Below are positions 13,736 to 16,343 of a stretch of 16,343 nucleotides of DNA, in pieces. The translations under genes were made by a program, and so were the position numbers. Each line of letters begins with the position of its first letter. The first letter of the stretch is position 1. Under the pieces are notes generated by a model. It ran no database searches and had not been told where the DNA came from. It saw only the letters and a program-made list of their open reading frames with translations. The DNA lies in NCBI GenBank assembly GCA_003151665.1, contig PLYD01000240.1, forward strand, positions 1,034 through 17,376, given 5' to 3'. Origin of the DNA: Candidatus Dormiibacterota bacterium. Lineage in GTDB: Bacteria > Chloroflexota > Dormibacteria > Dormibacterales > Dormibacteraceae.

Positions 13736-13748
13736 GGAGTATCACAAG

Positions 13749-14345
13749 ATGCATCGAGACTTGTTGTCTGCTGGTCGGGCTGTCAGCCTGATGATAGCTT
13801 TGAGCGTGTCAGCGATTGTTAGCTGCGGAGGCTCCGGGACAAGCTCGCGAACAACGGCAGGTGCGGTCATGCATATCGATGCTAGTCGCGCCAAGATCTA
13901 TCACTCACTTCGCGAGGTGGCTGCAGATGCCGAGTTGGTAATTCGTGTGACCGCCACGACCCAGCACTCGGTGGACCTGGTTCAGGGATATCCAGGAGAT
14001 CCGATTCCTACACCATTTACAGTGACGACGGTCGCTCTACGAGATGTTCTGAAGGGGCCCGCCAATACACCGAACGCATTGATGATCCGGCAAATAGGTG
14101 CCTCGAATGGAACCACCGTTGTAGATGGTGCGCCTCCGATCCTACAGTCAGGTCGGCAGTACTTGCTATTTCTCGACCAGTTTACTTACGGTCCCGGGCG
14201 CGCAACAGACCAGTACGTACTGGTGGGCGGAGGAGCAGGGTTATTCGCTGACAACGGGGCGACAGTGAGTTCACTTGACCCGGAGTCGCCAGATCTACCT
14301 AGAAATGCTACCGTCGCTGACGTGACAGCTGTCCTATCAGCTTGA
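13749..14345 (+). CDS. Predicted lipoprotein of unknown function
   Basis: The product is 198 residues from the ATG at 13749, which has GGGAG nine bases upstream. An earlier ATG at 13728 overlaps the protease stop and is less well placed. A signal helix ends in the lipobox IVSC with Cys26, then a GGSGTSS linker. The core reads FTVTTVALRDVLKGP, MIRQIGASNGTT and QYLLFLDQFTYGPGRATDQY followed by VLVGGGAGLF. I have seen this beta-rich pattern in unnamed actinobacterial extracytoplasmic proteins, but its function is unknown. It sits 13 bases downstream of the protease, so a joint role is likely, for instance as partner, substrate or inhibitor (inference). It is anchored on the outer face of the cytoplasmic membrane. 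Confidence 0.75.
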   Translation: MHRDLLSAGRAVSLMIALSVSAIVSCGGSGTSSRTTAGAVMHIDASRAKIYHSLREVAADAELVIRVTATTQHSVDLVQGYPGDPIPTPFTVTTVALRDVLKGPANTPNALMIRQIGASNGTTVVDGAPPILQSGRQYLLFLDQFTYGPGRATDQYVLVGGGAGLFADNGATVSSLDPESPDLPRNATVADVTAVLSA

Positions 14346-14403
14346 CAACTTTCGCGCTGCGATCTGGCTAGGGCAAAGTCGGGCGAATCCAATCCCAACA
14401 ATA

Positions 14404-14450
14404 TCGTTCGGCCCGATAGGACCGGCCCGTCCCCCGGCCGTGCCGAACGA
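14404..14450. terminator. Long inverted repeat between the two lipoprotein genes
   Basis: TCGTTCGGC (14404-14412) and GCCGAACGA (14442-14450) are perfectly complementary. The 29-base interior is itself rich in CCGG/CCGGCC pairs, so a long GC-rich hairpin could form. No T run follows. It could be a factor-assisted terminator, an mRNA stability element or an operator. Confidence 0.4.
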
Positions 14451-14492
14451 CACAGCGCCGACTCGAAGTTGCGCGCTCGACAGATCGTGGCG

Positions 14493-14936
14493 ATGAGAAT
14501 GAATCTGGCGCTTATCGGGACTGTGATGCTCCTACCTGCTTGTGGGATATCAAATCCGTTTGCGGCATCCACGTGCTACCCGCCCCAGTTGCAAATCACA
14601 CCCGTCGAGGTAGCAGCCGGCTCTACAGTGACCGTGCAAAGCGGTCCTTTCCAATGCCAAGGTTCTTACGCACCTGGCAAGACTTACCGGCTCATCCTGA
14701 CCGCTGAGGGCCAACCCGGACTAATGATTGATCTGGGCACTCACCCAGTCAATCGCGATGGATCTTTTGAGGCTATCGTCCGCATACCGCTCACCGCTCC
14801 GGCGGGTTCTGCGAACGTCGTGGTTGTAGGTAGTCCTTACGATCATTGCGCAGATTCCGAAGGGTCGTGCGCAGCGTATGCGGCCAGTCTAAGGATCGAT
14901 CCTATGCCTGGGCCCGGTCCAATCCCTACCTCGTAG
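14493..14936 (+). CDS. Second predicted lipoprotein, unknown function
   Basis: ATG codons at 14493 and 14499 both suit, giving 147 or 145 residues. The frame is open back to a TTG at 14469. A signal helix MNLALIGTVMLLPAC ends in a lipobox-like LPAC. The mature part holds three further cysteines in the pattern CYPP...FQCQGSY...DHCADSEGSCAAY, which may form disulphides. It also has an immunoglobulin-like strand pattern (ITPVEVAAGSTVTVQSGPF, ILTAEGQPGLMIDLG, SANVVVVGSPY). No enzyme motif is seen. It lies 150 bp after the first lipoprotein, behind a hairpin, and probably belongs to the same exported set. Confidence 0.7.
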   Translation: MRMNLALIGTVMLLPACGISNPFAASTCYPPQLQITPVEVAAGSTVTVQSGPFQCQGSYAPGKTYRLILTAEGQPGLMIDLGTHPVNRDGSFEAIVRIPLTAPAGSANVVVVGSPYDHCADSEGSCAAYAASLRIDPMPGPGPIPTS

Positions 14937-15120
14937 CGGTCACGTCCGGCGAGTCGTGTAAAACCCCACCTGTAAGCGTCATTTTCATCGGCGGGGCAGG
15001 CTACTCGGAGCAGCGCAGCCTCCGCAATAGGATTTCGCCGGCAGATGAGGAGGGCGTTGACCCAGGGTCAGATCTCGCCAACTAACCCGCCCTCCTGAGC
15101 GTCGGCCGTAGCTACACCTG
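14937..15120. other. Intergenic stretch with a TGACCC-A-GGGTCA palindrome
   Basis: No gene is seen. The perfect 13-bp palindrome at 15058-15070 shares its TGACCC arm with the inverted repeat at 10423-10441 near the intact ATPase. It lies just before an ATPase-derived fragment, so it may be another relic of the second element copy. Confidence 0.4.
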
Positions 15121-15199
15121 CCGCAATCCTCTGTCCCTGAGTCGGGCGATCAGCTGCTGAGAGGTCTGGCTGGACAGCCTGGTCAAAGATCGGAACGTC
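15121..15199 (-). pseudogene. Fragment of an ATPase winged-helix domain
   Basis: On the minus strand this reads RSLTRLSSQTSQQLIARLRD followed by RGLRQ. The intact ATPase at 9167-10399 has LKLSRLPNQTAQQLIARLRD followed by KGLIY. The DNA match is strongest from about 15128 to 15180 against 9270-9322. Only about 25 codons survive, with no Walker motifs. It is a relic of a related ATPase gene, in the same orientation as the intact one. Confidence 0.65.
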
Positions 15200-15304
15200 T
15201 GGCCCGTGGTTACCATCGTGATTGTGGCCAGAAAGAAGCTCGACGATGTCAGTCGTGGACCTCTGCTTCAGCATCAAGGGCGCCAAGTCGAAGCTGAGGG
15301 TGCT

Positions 15305-15994
15305 GTGCCCGGCATCCATCCTTCGCCCAATATCCAGGAGCACCCGGAGATCTACGAGTGGGAGAACCTCGCCGCCGACCCTGAGGGCAAGCTGGAGGCT
15401 GCGATGTGGCGCCTCGGACGGTGGTCTGGCAAGGCCCTCTTGGATATCGGGTGTGGCACCGGCTTCCATCTTCCAAGGTTTGCCACAAGGGCAGCCCGAG
15501 TGATCGCCGTGGAGCCGCACCGCTCCAGCCTACGGAGAGCGCATGTTCGCGTCGCAACTCTCACCAATGTCGAGGTCCGCCATGGATCGGCGGAGGCGCT
15601 CCCAGTCGATGACGCGAGCATTCACGTTGCGCACGCGCGATTCGCCTACTTCTTCGGGTCTCGGGCCAAAGCCGGCATTACCGAACTGCAACGGGTCATG
15701 CGACCGGGCGGCTCCGCCTTTGTCATCGACAACGACCCTTCCTGGGGTGACTTTGCCCAGTGGCTGGGCCGGTCAAGTTGGATAAAACCGCCTCTGCCCA
15801 CCGATGCGGGGTTCTGGGAGGAGCAGGGCTTTGAGACTCATACGATCCAAAGTGATTGGAGGTTCAAAACCCGGAAGCGATTGGAGCAGGTGATGGGGAT
15901 CGAGTTTCCGCCAGACCTGGTGAACCAGATACTCGCCGAGCACTCGGGCTTGGTGATTACGTATGGGTACTTGCTTCGACACCGGAGCTATTAG
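15305..15994 (+). CDS. SAM-dependent class I methyltransferase
   Basis: The product is 229 residues from the GTG at 15305, chosen because GAGGG lies four bases upstream and the protein then starts PGIHPSPNIQEHPEIYE, as relatives do. The frame is open back to 15206. Motif I is LLDIGCGTG (residues 45-53), followed by the acidic end of strand 2 at VIAVEPH (Glu70). A GSAEALPVDDAS segment and the post-motif LQRVMRPGGSAFVID mark the methyltransferase 11 type. The acceptor is not inferable. The gene sits between an ATPase fragment and an HTH-protein fragment of a second element copy, so it may be cargo or an insertion into that copy. Confidence 0.85.
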   Translation: MPGIHPSPNIQEHPEIYEWENLAADPEGKLEAAMWRLGRWSGKALLDIGCGTGFHLPRFATRAARVIAVEPHRSSLRRAHVRVATLTNVEVRHGSAEALPVDDASIHVAHARFAYFFGSRAKAGITELQRVMRPGGSAFVIDNDPSWGDFAQWLGRSSWIKPPLPTDAGFWEEQGFETHTIQSDWRFKTRKRLEQVMGIEFPPDLVNQILAEHSGLVITYGYLLRHRSY

Positions 15995-16080
15995 GCGAAC
16001 CTTGCGTCAAATGGCGGGGCTCAACTTGGCCACCGAGTTCCGCGCTGGCCAATAAACCGAAGACCTTCGATCGTAATACC

Positions 16081-16284
16081 TGGGTGATGCGAGGCAGGCG
16101 TCGGGCCGGGCCACCGACCCATCCCAACCGCCCGCGGCCGGCATTCAAGGTCAAGCGGCTCTTGCAGGACGAAAGGGCAGGACTTCGGCGAGCCGGACTG
16201 TCGTCCGAGCAGGTTTGGGCCATCAACATCGTCGGCCTTGGCTCTGACGAACTGAATGAGCTACTGCTCCGGGGCTCTCGATAA
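16081..16284 (+). pseudogene. Orphan C-terminal domain of the two-HTH protein (repeat copy 2)
   Basis: This is a gap-free match to 12672-12875, encoding WVMRGRRRAGPPTHPNRPRP through to LNELLLRGSR. The reading frame is open further upstream, to 15856, but that extension overlaps the methyltransferase in another frame and is not protein-like. The two HTH parts are missing, so it cannot do the whole job of the full-length protein. The substitutions against copy 1 are mostly silent, so the sequence was under protein-level selection until recently, or a short product is still made. Confidence 0.8.
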
Positions 16285-16317
16285 AAGGTCCCTGCGATGC
16301 AGCGGATCTACGCTCTC

Positions 16318-16343
16318 GACGCGATGAATACTGGGCACCCAGG
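16318..16343. repeat. Start of a further copy of the dispersed repeat, cut by the window edge
   Basis: GACGCGATGAATACTGGGCA matches 2271-2290 at 18 of 20 positions. The match lies in the same orientation, immediately beyond the HTH-protein fragment. Its full length cannot be seen. Confidence 0.45.

Noticed and set aside
15068..15520. 150-codon minus-strand frame before the methyltransferase
   Set aside because: It is not the frame that matches the ATPase fragment, and it overlaps the methyltransferase start.
15856..16080. N-terminal part of a 142-codon frame leading into the second HTH-domain copy
   Set aside because: It overlaps the methyltransferase in another frame and is not protein-like. 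Only the part from 16081 is homologous to a real protein.
7250..16343. Second copy of the tRNA-Asn 3' end as a right attachment site
   Set aside because: I looked for GGTTCGAATCCC or CTGCTCCGGAG downstream and saw none, so the right end of the element is not defined in this window.

Overview
The window reads as high-GC chromosomal DNA from a soil-type bacterium, most likely Actinomycetota or a relative such as Dormibacterota or Chloroflexota. The basis is GTG/TTG starts, codon bias, TspO- and SHOCT-type genes and a replication-relaxation protein. The phylum cannot be settled from sequence reading alone. The region looks like an accessory island with many gene fragments rather than a conserved core segment.

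Layout. Positions 1-1500 hold a MarR-family regulator running off the left edge and a divergent unknown gene. Positions 1500-3575 are scarred: a truncated alpha/beta-hydrolase, a TspO gene between two diverged direct repeats of about 135 bp, and an IS110-type transposase tail. Positions 3576-6210 hold a membrane protein, a translationally coupled HemG-like flavodoxin, a SHOCT protein and an actinobacterial-type unknown protein. An internally deleted CPBP protease gene follows, then 600 bp without a convincing gene but with short repeats.

Positions 7176-12875 look like a compact integrated element. A tRNA-Asn(GTT) abuts a large serine recombinase whose last codons and stop are read from the tRNA antisense strand. 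Upstream of the recombinase, on the same minus strand, lie an 83-aa protein, an AAA+/STAND-like ATPase and a replication-relaxation protein. A 437-bp control region carries a 14-bp palindrome and three GTGCGCAC palindromes spaced exactly 11 bp apart. Opposite it is a plus-strand protein with two predicted helix-turn-helix segments. The inferred division of labour is: recombinase for integration and excision, replication-relaxation protein and ATPase for DNA processing or transfer, iterons as their control site or origin, and the HTH protein as regulator, initiator or excision factor.

Positions 13088-14936 encode three exported proteins: a matrixin-like metalloprotease and two lipoproteins, under a recognisable sigma-70-type promoter. 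Positions 15100-16343 hold a SAM methyltransferase between scraps of a second, diverged element: an ATPase C-terminal fragment and a 204-bp copy of the HTH protein's C-terminal domain. The right edge begins another copy of the repeat seen at 2271.
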